From contig NZ_AULV01000019.1 in the NCBI RefSeq assembly GCF_000422465.1, positions 62,001 to 126,000 of the forward strand: a stretch of 64,000 nt of DNA. Reading direction: 5' to 3'. Each line of letters begins with the position of its first letter. The first letter of the stretch is position 1. This document shows positions 8,874 to 17,522 of the stretch, piece after piece. This DNA comes from Paenibacillus harenae DSM 16969 (lineage in GTDB: Bacteria > Bacillota > Bacilli > Paenibacillales > Paenibacillaceae). A program made the translations under genes and the position numbers. The notes below the pieces were generated by a model. It was not told the DNA's origin and made no database searches. It saw nothing but the letters and a program-made list of their open reading frames with translations.

Positions 8874-9095
8874 ATGTATCATCGCGATCGCATCGGAAGT
8901 CCGTCTATCGAACGATTGGAACTAGTAGAAAAACGAATGGAGATGATAGCACTTTTAATAAATCGAATGAATAAGGGGGAAATGGCGGAGGAAAAAAATA
9001 AGGCAAGCGGTAAGCGCAAAAGCCGCAGTCGAAGTTCCGTAACATTCAATTGGATCGGGCGGTTCGTTCTGATGATGCAGCGTATGTTTCTATAA
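8874..9095 (+). CDS. Small basic protein of unknown function
   Basis: 73 codons with AAGGAGG about 12 bases before the ATG. The protein has a helical N-terminal half (SIERLELVEKRMEMIALL), a very basic middle (KASGKRKSRSRSS) and a hydrophobic C-terminal segment (FNWIGRFVLMMQRMFL). No family is recognised. It occupies the place upstream of comQ where B. subtilis carries degQ, but it does not resemble DegQ. It could be a membrane-associated peptide or a chance reading frame; the ribosome site is the main support. Confidence 0.5.
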   Translation: MYHRDRIGSPSIERLELVEKRMEMIALLINRMNKGEMAEEKNKASGKRKSRSRSSVTFNWIGRFVLMMQRMFL

Positions 9096-9143
9096 GCAAA
9101 ACATAGTATAATAGGAATATGCTGAAAAATCGGAGGAACGATT

Positions 9144-10073
9144 GTGAACGATTGTATTCCGCTTATAGGACAACAAATGCGTCAAATGGCTTTACGCTGG
9201 TTTACAGCAGAACCGCTAGTGCGGCTGACGGAGCAGTTTATTGAATATAAGCTGCAGGAGTCTCTTAAATTCGGACAGTTGACCGTTATTCACTATCGGA
9301 TGTTCGGAGGTGAAGGAGACAAGGTTTACCGGGCTGCCGGCGCGGTCGAGCTTTTTATTCTAGCCTCGGATATATTGGATGATTTGCAGGATCAGGATGC
9401 CCCCGGTAAACCATGGATGCAGGTGTCCGGGGCGGCCGCACTCCATGTCGCATCGTCCCTATTAACATTATCGCAGCAAGGAATGCTTGATTGTACGGAT
9501 AATAATGACACCCGCCTTGCGTTGGTGGAAATGATGAACATGCATCTTCTGCAGGCGGCGAATGGGCAGATGCTCGATATAATGAATGAAATAACGGATG
9601 AGCAGTCCTACTTGGAGATGGTCAAGCAAAAGTCCTCCATGCTGTTGTCATTTGCTTGTATGGCGGGCGTTATGCTCGCAGGAAAGCCATGGAACAGCGT
9701 GGTTGGGGAGTACGCCATCGAGATAGGCATAGCCGCGCAACTGAGGAACGATATTCGGGATTTGCTGCGCTGGGACGACAAAAGCGATTTCCTGCAGCGG
9801 AAACGAACGCTGCTGACATTGTTTTTATTAGAAAGCCTCTCTGACGAAGATCAGTGGATTCAAGACTATTTCGACGGACGTTTATCTGCGGAAGATATTG
9901 AAAACGCACGTGCAAGATATGAGGAAGCCTGCGAGCGGACAGGCACCCTATTGTACGGATCCGTTATGAGCCGGATGTACTACAACCGTTTCGAGGAACT
10001 ACTGGATTCCATACAGGAAGCTGGTCCTTGGAAAGCGACATTTTTACAGATATTGAACCAAGAAATTGCATGA
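9144..10073 (+). CDS. comQ: ComX-modifying isoprenyl transferase ComQ
   Basis: Polyprenyl-synthase-fold enzyme that attaches an isoprenoid to the tryptophan of pre-ComX and is needed to release the pheromone. The first Asp-rich motif is seen as DILDDLQDQD near residue 80, and the second as AQLRNDIRDLLRWDD near residue 205, where housekeeping synthases have DDxxD. The GTG start has GGAGGA at the right distance. ComQ identity rests on this fold plus the comX, comP and comA genes directly downstream. At 309 residues it is close to B. subtilis ComQ. A possible -10 (TATAAT, 9107-9112) lies upstream. Confidence 0.9.
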   Translation: MNDCIPLIGQQMRQMALRWFTAEPLVRLTEQFIEYKLQESLKFGQLTVIHYRMFGGEGDKVYRAAGAVELFILASDILDDLQDQDAPGKPWMQVSGAAALHVASSLLTLSQQGMLDCTDNNDTRLALVEMMNMHLLQAANGQMLDIMNEITDEQSYLEMVKQKSSMLLSFACMAGVMLAGKPWNSVVGEYAIEIGIAAQLRNDIRDLLRWDDKSDFLQRKRTLLTLFLLESLSDEDQWIQDYFDGRLSAEDIENARARYEEACERTGTLLYGSVMSRMYYNRFEELLDSIQEAGPWKATFLQILNQEIA

Positions 10074-10083
10074 AATCCCACCA

Positions 10084-10125
10084 CGCAAAAGTGACTTCGG
10101 TAAATACGAATCAATTTTGCGTTTT
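10084..10125 (+). terminator. Hairpin between comQ and comX
   Basis: CGCAAAA at 10084-10090 pairs with TTTTGCG at 10115-10121, and the stem extends inward with one bulge (TGACTTCG against CGAATCA). It is followed by TTTTCTG. It looks like a weak intrinsic terminator ending the comQ transcript 11 bases after its stop, which would leave comX to its own promoter or to partial read-through. Confidence 0.5.
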
Positions 10126-10200
10126 CTGTCGATTCGTTTCCTGTTATAGTATTAATGTAAAATATTTTTACTATATTTATAGAGAAGCGGAGGAGTTAAT

Positions 10201-10371
10201 ATGTTGAAAGAAACAATTCGTCAATTGGTAAGCAGCACAGAAAAGATGTCTATGGCTATGGGTGGAAATTTGCAGTTAGCAGGTGTTTCTGCAGCGGAAC
10301 AGAAAGCTCTTCTTGGTGAATTGAAGAACAAAAACGACAAAAACAGCGGTTACGCATACATGTGGAACTAG
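10201..10371 (+). CDS. comX: ComX competence pheromone precursor
   Basis: A 56-residue peptide, missed by gene finders with length cut-offs. It has the ComX layout: a leader beginning MLKETIRQLV, a small variable middle, and a short polar tail ending GYAYMWN. The single tryptophan at position 55 is the expected isoprenylation site; the mature peptide would be the last 6 to 10 residues. GGAGGAG lies 5 bases before the ATG. A possible -10 (TATAGT, 10145-10150) suggests its own promoter. It sits between comQ and comP, 33 bases before comP. The tail matches no pherotype I know, so it probably defines a private signalling group. Confidence 0.9.
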   Translation: MLKETIRQLVSSTEKMSMAMGGNLQLAGVSAAEQKALLGELKNKNDKNSGYAYMWN

Positions 10372-10404
10372 AATTTTGATTTTGCTTGAAGGGAAGAGGA
10401 TTGC

Positions 10405-12801
10405 ATGAGACCTACTAGACTTAACCGCTTCATCTCAATCCTCTTTCTTCTAGTTCTTCTAGCCTCCCTTTTTTATTTGACTGCCGTTATCGTAAGAGTA
10501 CCGTCAATAGGAGCGGTATTGATAGAGGAACCCAGCGATCGTTTTTATGTCAAATCGTTGGAGGCTGCAGGGCAGGCGGAAGTGAAAGGGATTCGGGTCG
10601 GGGATCAAATTTTAGAAGTAAACGGTAAGCCCGTAGGAGAATTTGAGAATGTAAGGAAATACAATTCAATTGAATATGCGGATAATGTTCTCGTCTTGCA
10701 TCGGGATAACGTCGAGCAAGTTATATATTTCCCTAAAGGTTGGACAGGTGATCATTCGCTCTGGGAGCTGTTGATTCAATTATTTATCCCGGGCATTTCA
10801 CTTGTTATTTTTTGCGCGTTTTCAGGCTTTTTGTACGTGAAGCGCCGTCATGATAAAGCAGCGGTCATGCTTATTCTCTTTTTTGTATCCATAGGGATCT
10901 GCTATTATAGCTCGGCCGCTTCTAATCGAAGCGACCCAATTGGGATTTCAATTATTTACCTCGTTCTTCCTAACATTCCGTTATTGTTTATGAACTTTAT
11001 GAATATCTATTTGCAGCGCTTTGATGTCCACTTTATTAGCAAGCGGGTTCTTCGCACGTTATTTATTATCGTCGGCTTGGTTGGAGCCGCAAGCCTGCTG
11101 TACATATGGACCGACATTTCATCGATTAGAATCTATACGTATATACAAATGGCCTATAGCAGCGTAGTGCTTCTAGGCAATTTGGTGTGCGTTTATAAGC
11201 TGATCCTTAAGTTTTTCAAGCATCGGCGTACAAAGCTGCATTCCCTTTTTACGATTACTTTGATTTCGCATATAGTCGCTTTTACACCATTCGCAACGAT
11301 GAATTTGATTCCGCCTATTTTTGACGAGAAACAGATTCTGCCTGCGGCATTCACGGCACTCTTCTTGTTCATTCTTCCAATCGTATATTTCTATTTATCA
11401 ACCTCAAACCAGCTGTTTGATATTGATTTTATTTTAACGAGATTCAAATACTATACGGCGCTTGCATTACTACCGTCAATCATTGTAGCGGCGTTGGTGG
11501 CATTTGTTATTTTGGGAGAGAAAAACCCGTCATGGTCCGCATGGTTTGGCATCTTCTTTGTCATCTACATCGGGATGACGTTGTTTTTATATGCGAAAGA
11601 GCAGGTCGATCAACGGTTTCGGCCAAAGCTTTTTAAAGCTATGTACAGTTATCAGGACAGTCTGGACCGATTCTCCCGCAAGATTGCCCGCGTCATGAAG
11701 CAGTCGGATTTGGAGAACGTGCTTAAGCAGGAAATTGCCGAGCTGCTGCCGGTTAACCGGATCACTTTCTTGCTTGTCGAACAATCGGAGAATACGGTAT
11801 TCCCAATGGGCGAGCACCCGGAAGAGCTCATTACGGCCGAATTCCTTCTGGGCACGGTTAATTCCCTTCAAGTGGGGGAGTTAATTGAGCTGCCGTACGG
11901 TTTAGGGCTTGTCATCGGCAGGCAGCGGTCCCGGTATCATATTTTATGGATAGGGCTTAAAACGAACCATACCCGCTTCAACTCGGACGAGCTGCGCTGG
12001 CTGAAGACGATGTCCAATTATGCCAGTATCGTATTTGAAAATTTATATCTGATTGAAGGTCTGATTGAAGACTTAGAGTCCGAGGTGCGCAAGGAGCATT
12101 CCACGTCGCCATGGGTCCTTCGCCTGTTATTCTGCCTCTCTGAGAACGAACGGAGGAAGCTTGCCGCAGACTTGCATGACTCGGCGCTGCAGGATCAGCT
12201 ACTTTGGTACCGGAAGCTTGAAGCCGTTATGATGGATCATCCCATTTCGGATAAGCTTGGTGGCGAGCTGGAGGATATTAAAGAAGGATTGCTTGACGTT
12301 ATTCATCAAATTCGGGAAACCTGTAATGAGCTGAGACCGCCGCTGCTCAAAGAGATGGGCGTTGTGGAGGCTGTCGAGTCGATTATTGAGCATACGCAGA
12401 TGCGTGTTAATTTTTCAGTCGATTTCCGCGCGAAGCCGTTTACCCGCGAACTCAATGAGGAGCAGATCACAGCTATTTATCGGATTGTACAGGAGCTGCT
12501 TCGCAATGCCGATAAACATTCGCAGGCTAGATTAATTACACTGGAATTGGAACAGCGAAAAGGAACGATTTATTTCCGATATCAGGATGATGGAATCGGC
12601 ATGGATGTTAACCAAATGATTGCTTCATTTGAGCATATGGGCTTGTCCGGCATTAAAGAACGTGTAACGGGTCTTGAAGGAGACATATCGTTTCATTCTA
12701 AGCGCGGTGACGGCCTTGAGGTTGTTATTTTGTTGCCGGAAATTATGACGACCGGTCGAACAGAGAGGGGTATATCGCGTGATTCGTATCTTATTAGTTG
12801 A
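10405..12801 (+). CDS. comP: ComP membrane sensor histidine kinase
   Basis: Receptor kinase for the modified ComX peptide. In order: a first membrane helix (about residues 10-30), an extracellular PDZ-like module (about 45-110, with the GDQILEVNG signature), a run of about eight further membrane helices to about residue 400, a GAF-like linker, the HisKA_3 dimerisation region with phosphoacceptor His591 in LHDSALQDQ, and a HATPase domain (ELLRNADKHS, DDGIGMD, GLSGIKERV). The fused PDZ module and HisKA_3 type match ComP. 798 residues is close to B. subtilis ComP (about 770). It overlaps comA by 23 bases. Confidence 0.92.
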   Translation: MRPTRLNRFISILFLLVLLASLFYLTAVIVRVPSIGAVLIEEPSDRFYVKSLEAAGQAEVKGIRVGDQILEVNGKPVGEFENVRKYNSIEYADNVLVLHRDNVEQVIYFPKGWTGDHSLWELLIQLFIPGISLVIFCAFSGFLYVKRRHDKAAVMLILFFVSIGICYYSSAASNRSDPIGISIIYLVLPNIPLLFMNFMNIYLQRFDVHFISKRVLRTLFIIVGLVGAASLLYIWTDISSIRIYTYIQMAYSSVVLLGNLVCVYKLILKFFKHRRTKLHSLFTITLISHIVAFTPFATMNLIPPIFDEKQILPAAFTALFLFILPIVYFYLSTSNQLFDIDFILTRFKYYTALALLPSIIVAALVAFVILGEKNPSWSAWFGIFFVIYIGMTLFLYAKEQVDQRFRPKLFKAMYSYQDSLDRFSRKIARVMKQSDLENVLKQEIAELLPVNRITFLLVEQSENTVFPMGEHPEELITAEFLLGTVNSLQVGELIELPYGLGLVIGRQRSRYHILWIGLKTNHTRFNSDELRWLKTMSNYASIVFENLYLIEGLIEDLESEVRKEHSTSPWVLRLLFCLSENERRKLAADLHDSALQDQLLWYRKLEAVMMDHPISDKLGGELEDIKEGLLDVIHQIRETCNELRPPLLKEMGVVEAVESIIEHTQMRVNFSVDFRAKPFTRELNEEQITAIYRIVQELLRNADKHSQARLITLELEQRKGTIYFRYQDDGIGMDVNQMIASFEHMGLSGIKERVTGLEGDISFHSKRGDGLEVVILLPEIMTTGRTERGISRDSYLIS

Positions 12802-13429
12802 TGACCATCCTTCTGTTGGAGAAGGTACCAAAACAATGATCGAGCAGGATGCCGAAATGAAAGTATCGGTTGTATTGTCAGCTATCGAAGCGCTAGAAGT
12901 CGTACAAACAGAACAATTCGACCTTATCCTATGCGATTTGAATATGCCGGGAATTAGCGGATTGGAGTTAACGAGGAGATTAATTCAGCAGGATCCGGAA
13001 CGTAAGGTTATTATTTATTCGGGCTATGAAATCGGTTCGCATTTCAACCTGCTTATCGAGTCAGGCGTGTCCGGGTTTATATCGAAGACGGTATCAAGAG
13101 AACAGCTTCATAATGCGATTCGCTCTGCGATGCGCGGAGATGCGGTCATTCCCATTTCCTTGCTGAAGCAGCTTAGAAGGCATGAGGTTACAATCGGACG
13201 TACGGAAGTGTCGGTTCAGGATGTATCGATAACGGAGAAAGAGCAAACGATTCTTCATGAAGTTGCTACAGGAATTAGCAATAAAGAGTTGGCCGTTATG
13301 CTGCACGTCAGTCAAAGAAACGTCGAGTACCAACTCTCGCGGATATTCGATAAGCTGAATGTACGCTCCCGCTCAGAAGCCATTAAAGAAGCGCAGCGCT
13401 TGGGGCTCATCAGCCTAGAGCAATATTAA
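12779..13429 (+). CDS. comA: ComA response regulator, LuxR type
   Basis: Transcription factor phosphorylated by ComP. The receiver domain has the acidic pocket VDDH at the N-terminus and the phosphoacceptor Asp53 in ILCDLNMPG. The C-terminal helix-turn-helix spans residues 145-205 (ITEKEQTIL, SNKELAVMLHVSQRNVEYQLSRIF). The GTG start lies inside the comP 3' end with GAGAGGGG upstream, so translation is probably coupled. At 216 residues it is the same size as B. subtilis ComA. Its targets in this organism are unknown; no clear ComA box was found upstream of comQ or comX. Confidence 0.92.
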   Translation: MIRILLVDDHPSVGEGTKTMIEQDAEMKVSVVLSAIEALEVVQTEQFDLILCDLNMPGISGLELTRRLIQQDPERKVIIYSGYEIGSHFNLLIESGVSGFISKTVSREQLHNAIRSAMRGDAVIPISLLKQLRRHEVTIGRTEVSVQDVSITEKEQTILHEVATGISNKELAVMLHVSQRNVEYQLSRIFDKLNVRSRSEAIKEAQRLGLISLEQY

Positions 13430-13459
13430 TATTCTGGCTTAAGTATTCAAGGCAAATAG

Positions 13460-13500
13460 CGGCAGATCAAGGATTATTCAATTCCTTAATCTGCCGTTTT
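13460..13500 (+). terminator. Intrinsic terminator after comA
   Basis: CGGCAGATCAAGGA (13460-13473) pairs with TCCTTAATCTGCCG (13483-13496) with one mismatch and is followed by TTTT. It closes the com locus. The remaining 270 bases up to the convergent ABC-F gene show no firm gene; only a weak minus-strand reading frame is seen. Confidence 0.85.
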
Positions 13501-13636
13501 CATTGCCGATTATATTAATGAGGCTAATCCTATAACGATCCATCCGCTCGACCATAAGCTCGTTTGTTAATCCTTCGATACCGAATGCGGGCTCCCCGCA
13601 CAATGTCCAACATCGATACCGCGCGGGCTTTTTCAT
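13478..13636 (-). CDS. Doubtful small reading frame
   Basis: 52 codons on the minus strand, starting at an ATG with GGGGTG five bases upstream and reading into the comA terminator. The product would have two cysteines (CWTLC) and no recognisable domain. It lies downstream of the ABC-F gene on the same strand. Nothing beyond the ribosome-site-like sequence supports it, and the overlap with a terminator argues against it. Confidence 0.2.
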   Translation of the reverse strand: MKKPARYRCWTLCGEPAFGIEGLTNELMVERMDRYRISLINIIGNENGRLRN

Positions 13637-13768
13637 GCGTTCACCCCATCTTCGACGCCGCTCGCCTGTCCGCCGCTCCATATCACATTGGTGGGGTATT
13701 AATCACGATGCGTTCCGATAATGGCTGCCCGAAGCCCAATGAAGGTAAGTGATTTCCCCTCTTTGCTT

Positions 13769-15706
13769 TTACATATACTGCTCCCATTCCTCATAAGCGG
13801 CGGCCAGCGAGGCTTTGTGAACACCGATTTGACCTTGAATTTCTTGGATACGGATATAATCATTAAATATCGCGGGATCTGTCAGCTGGACTTCCAGATC
13901 CGAAATTTTCTGCTCTAAGTCGGCAATTTCTTGTTCCAATTGCTCGATCTTACGCTGCCGGATACGTTCTTCACGCTTCGCCTGCTTATCTGCCTCGTAT
14001 GAGTTTGCCGGTATGTTGTCGGAAATCGCGGATGATTTCGAGCCTGTTGAGGCTTTTTTTGATAACGACTCTAATCGAACCTCCTCGATTTCACGTTTTT
14101 TCTCTATCATTTCGTCATAATTTCCCAGGAAATGCTCGGTGCCCGCCGGCCCTAGTTCGACAATGCGTTCCGCCATTTTGTTGAGGAAATATCTGTCATG
14201 CGAAATGAAAAACAATGTTCCCTCGTAGTCCAAGAGCGCCGATTCCAGTACTTCTTTACTGAACAGGTCGAGATGGTTGGTAGGCTCGTCCAAAATAAGC
14301 ACATTTGCTTGAGCCAGCATCAATTTCGCTAAGGAAACCCGTGCCTTCTCACCGCCGCTTAGCGATGAAATCCGTTTGAGAACATCCTCGCCGCTGAATA
14401 AGAAATTACCAAGAACCGTACGAATACGTGCTTCTTCCATATGCGGATAGGTTCCCCAAACTTCTTCCAGAACGGTATTCTGAGCGGTCAGCCTTGTCTG
14501 TTCCTGGTCGTAATACCCGAGTTTAACATGGGTTCCGAAGCGGATTGTGCCGGTTGTCGGCTCGATCTGCCCGACGATCGCCTTCAACAGCGTCGATTTG
14601 CCTATTCCGTTCGGCCCAATCAAAGCAACGGTTTCGCCGCGTGTAAGCTGGAAAGAAACATGTCGGAACAAGGGCTTGTCACGGCCGTCGAACGTAATGG
14701 ATAAGTCGTCGACAGCCAATACATCCTTGCCCGTTGGGCGTTCGATCTCGAACGTGAAATATGCCTTCTTCAAATCGCCCATAGGCTTGTCGATTCTATC
14801 CATCTTCTCGAGCGCTTTGCGTCTGCTTTGTGCGCGTTTGGTCGTAGAAGCGCGAACGATATTGCGCTGTACGAATTGCTCCATACGGGTGATTTCATCC
14901 TGCTGCTTCTCATACTGCTTCATGTTAATCTCGTATTCCGCCGCCTTCAACTCCATGTACCGGCTGTAATTTCCGGTATACCTTTTGGAAATATGGCGTT
15001 CGATTTCCACAATCGTGTTCGCAAGCGCATCCAGAAAATATCGGTCATGCGAGACGACGAGAATGGCTCCGGAATAACCGCGCAGGTAGGATTCAAGCCA
15101 AGTAAGCGTTTCAATGTCCAGGTAGTTCGTCGGCTCGTCGAGCATGAGCAGGTCGGGCGCTTGCAGCAAAATGCGCGCAAGAGCAAGCCGCGTTTTCTGG
15201 CCGCCGCTTAAGGTGGATATTAATGTATCCGGAGCGAAGCTGCCGAAGCCCATACCGTGAAGCACGCTGTTTATGCGCGTATTGATCTCGAATCCGCCTT
15301 GCTCGCGGAACCAGTCGGAACGCTTCGCATACCGGTCCAGCGTATCCGCATACCGTTTCTCGTCGTCATGAAGCGCAGGGTCCGCGATTCTCCGCTCCAG
15401 CTCCCGAAGTTCCTGCTCGGCTTCAATTAAATGAGAAAATACGGCGCGCATCTCCGCTTCAATGGTCCGGTTGGATTGCAGCCCGCTATTTTGGGCCAAA
15501 TAGCCGATTTTAGTCTCTTTGGCTTTATGGATTGCGCCTGAATTGGCCGACATTTCGCCGGCTATAATTTTTAACAATGTCGATTTGCCGGCGCCGTTCA
15601 CGCCGACCAAGCCGATACGCTCACGCTCCAGTACTTGCAATGAAATATTGGATAATACGACATTAACGCCGTAGCTCTTTGTAATATTGGAAACTTGAAG
15701 CAGCAT
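13769..15706 (-). CDS. ABC-F family ATPase (YdiF-like)
   Basis: Soluble protein with two ABC domains and no membrane part; ABC-F proteins act on the ribosome. The first domain has Walker A GVNGAGKST, signature LSGGQKTRLALA and Walker B LLMLDEPTNYLD. The basic linker (about residues 240-310) is rich in Arg and Lys. The second domain has GPNGIGKST, LSGGEKARVSLA and LILDEPTNHLD. A charged coiled coil fills the last 80 or so residues. GGAGGT is 6 bases before the chosen ATG; an in-frame ATG seven codons upstream lacks such a site. The order tsaD, ABC-F, moaC, tat matches B. subtilis ydiF, so housekeeping is more likely than antibiotic resistance. Confidence 0.92.
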   Translation of the reverse strand: MLLQVSNITKSYGVNVVLSNISLQVLERERIGLVGVNGAGKSTLLKIIAGEMSANSGAIHKAKETKIGYLAQNSGLQSNRTIEAEMRAVFSHLIEAEQELRELERRIADPALHDDEKRYADTLDRYAKRSDWFREQGGFEINTRINSVLHGMGFGSFAPDTLISTLSGGQKTRLALARILLQAPDLLMLDEPTNYLDIETLTWLESYLRGYSGAILVVSHDRYFLDALANTIVEIERHISKRYTGNYSRYMELKAAEYEINMKQYEKQQDEITRMEQFVQRNIVRASTTKRAQSRRKALEKMDRIDKPMGDLKKAYFTFEIERPTGKDVLAVDDLSITFDGRDKPLFRHVSFQLTRGETVALIGPNGIGKSTLLKAIVGQIEPTTGTIRFGTHVKLGYYDQEQTRLTAQNTVLEEVWGTYPHMEEARIRTVLGNFLFSGEDVLKRISSLSGGEKARVSLAKLMLAQANVLILDEPTNHLDLFSKEVLESALLDYEGTLFFISHDRYFLNKMAERIVELGPAGTEHFLGNYDEMIEKKREIEEVRLESLSKKASTGSKSSAISDNIPANSYEADKQAKREERIRQRKIEQLEQEIADLEQKISDLEVQLTDPAIFNDYIRIQEIQGQIGVHKASLAAAYEEWEQYM

Positions 15707-15856
15707 GTTAAACCTCCACCTAATCATTGTAAATAATTGTCGTACCCATTCCCTAATAGTGTATCATAAATGGGCGCCGGCATTGGCGAAAGTTGTATAA
15801 CAGTGGTAAACTACAAATAACGAAAAAAACGATAGGAACTAGAAAAGGTGAATGCT

Positions 15857-16465
15857 TTGGATAAGCTGAGTGGACGGGATGAGAAAGCCGTATTCCGTCG
15901 TCAAATGACCCAAAGGCGAGACGGTTTACCGATGGAACGGCGAAAGGAATGGTCTTCGGCGGCATGCGCGAATGCGAAGGGTTTATTGGAAAGCCGTTCC
16001 GTGCAATCCTTTATGGTTTATATTTCTTATCGAAGCGAGCTTAATCTATCGGAGCTGATCGAATGGGGCTGGCAGTCGGGAAGAGCCGTTATCGTTCCGC
16101 GGTGCGTCGCGGCGGATTTCACTATGACGCTTCATGATTTGCGCAGTTGGGATGAGCTTGTACCGGGCGCATATGGAATCATGGAGCCCAATCCGGCGAC
16201 GACACCTGCGCTCGACAAGAGCTATATGCCCGAAGCGGTGTTCGTTCCCGGCCTCGCTTTTGACCGCAATGGCGGCCGATTAGGGTACGGCGGCGGTTAT
16301 TATGACCGTTTTGCCGCAGCCAGGTTGAAGGATGCAGGCGAAGCGGCTCGAACCTTGTGGATCGGCGCAGCCTTTGAAGCGCAGCTTGTAGAAGGCTTCC
16401 CTATTGAAGCGCATGATTTACCGATGGATGGGATTTTGACGGAGAAAGACGTTTATATGGTATGA
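15857..16465 (+). CDS. 5-formyltetrahydrofolate cyclo-ligase
   Basis: ATP-dependent conversion of 5-formyl-THF to 5,10-methenyl-THF in one-carbon metabolism. The ATP/substrate motif RLGYGGGYYDRF lies near residue 140, preceded by VFVPGLAFDRNGG; the N-terminus carries the usual basic helix. The frame is open from a GTG at 15848, but AAAAGG ends right there, so the TTG at 15857 (9 bases further) is the better start. It diverges from the ABC-F gene across 150 bases that should hold both promoters. Confidence 0.9.
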   Translation: MDKLSGRDEKAVFRRQMTQRRDGLPMERRKEWSSAACANAKGLLESRSVQSFMVYISYRSELNLSELIEWGWQSGRAVIVPRCVAADFTMTLHDLRSWDELVPGAYGIMEPNPATTPALDKSYMPEAVFVPGLAFDRNGGRLGYGGGYYDRFAAARLKDAGEAARTLWIGAAFEAQLVEGFPIEAHDLPMDGILTEKDVYMV

Positions 16466-16520
16466 TGCCTGTTGTCTGGCATGATCTTAAGCATATGGAA
16501 GCAGAGGGAGTGATTAGAAT

Positions 16521-17000
16521 ATGGAGCTGACGCATTTTAACGAGCAAGGGCGGGCCCGGATGGTGGACATCTCCGAAAAGGAAGTCACTTCGCGTACGGC
16601 GGTCGCTCAGACCATGGTTAAGATGAATCCGGATACTTTGGCACAAATCAAGGCAGGCAAAGTGGGCAAAGGCGATGTGCTCGCAGTCGCACAGGTTGCG
16701 GCGGTTATGGCTGCCAAGAAAACGGCGGATTGGATTCCGATGTGTCATCCTCTGCCGCTTACCGGAATTAATATTACGTTCAGCGATAATGAGAAAGATG
16801 AACTTTATATAGAAGGCACCGTGAAGACGACAGGCAAAACCGGCGTCGAAATGGAGGCGCTGACAGCCGTATCGGCAGCGGCCCTGACGGTATACGACAT
16901 GTGCAAAGCGCTGCAGAAGGATATGGTCATCGGGCCGACTCGCCTAATAGCCAAATCCGGCGGCAAGAGCGGTGACTATCGAATTTCGTCAAACCCATAG
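16521..17000 (+). CDS. moaC: Cyclic pyranopterin monophosphate synthase MoaC
   Basis: Second enzyme of molybdopterin synthesis, converting the cyclic GTP derivative made by MoaA to cPMP. The active-site segment [12 protein letters not shown] lies near residue 75, and [23 protein letters not shown] near residue 115; both are typical. GGGAG lies upstream of the ATG. It starts a molybdopterin set with the next two genes; moaA, moaD and moaE are not in the window. Confidence 0.95.
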   Translation: MELTHFNEQGRARMVDISEKEVTSRTAVAQTMVKMNPDTLAQIKAGKVGKGDVLAVAQVAAVMAAKKTADWIPMCHPLPLTGINITFSDNEKDELYIEGTVKTTGKTGVEMEALTAVSAAALTVYDMCKALQKDMVIGPTRLIAKSGGKSGDYRISSNP

Positions 17001-17027
17001 TCGGGGTAGGGATGGGAGGAATGGTAT

Positions 17028-17522
17028 ATGCGGTGGAAGGTAGCAATATTAACGGCAAGCGATAAAGGATCTCGCGGGGAACGGGAAGATACGAGCGCAC
17101 AAGTCATTCGCGAGTTAATTGAGGAAGAGCTGGGCGGCGAAATCGTCGATTATCGAATCGTACCGGACGAGCAGGACGAAATTATGGCGGCTATCATTGA
17201 GATGACCGAGTATTTCCATGCCGATCTCGTGCTCACGACGGGCGGAACGGGGCTCGCTCCGCGGGATATTACGCCCGAAGCGACGCTTAAGGTAATTGAC
17301 CGCGCGGTTCCCGGACTTGCGGAAGCGATGCGAATGGGAGCGCTCCAGAAGACGAGAAGGGCAATGCTGTCACGCGGCGTTTGCGGCATCAGGGGGAACT
17401 CTCTTATCGTTAATTTGCCCGGCAGCCCCAAGGGCGTGCATGAAAGCTTAATGGCGATCATGGATCAGCTGCCTCATGCACTCGGAATTTTATCCGGACG
17501 ACTGGGAGAGCATAGCGTATGA
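17028..17522 (+). CDS. MogA/MoaB family molybdopterin adenylyltransferase
   Basis: Adenylates molybdopterin before molybdenum insertion. The MoCF-binding fold shows AILTASDKGSRG at the N-terminus, the nucleotide-binding TTGGTGLAPRDITPEA near residue 68, and LPGSPKGVHE near residue 130. GGGAGG precedes the ATG. It overlaps the next gene by four bases (ATGA), so the two are translationally coupled. Confidence 0.9.
   Translation: MRWKVAILTASDKGSRGEREDTSAQVIRELIEEELGGEIVDYRIVPDEQDEIMAAIIEMTEYFHADLVLTTGGTGLAPRDITPEATLKVIDRAVPGLAEAMRMGALQKTRRAMLSRGVCGIRGNSLIVNLPGSPKGVHESLMAIMDQLPHALGILSGRLGEHSV

Noticed and set aside
8771..8974. 67-codon frame overlapping the end of the ABC ATPase gene
   Set aside because: It overlaps two better supported genes in another frame and has no ribosome site.
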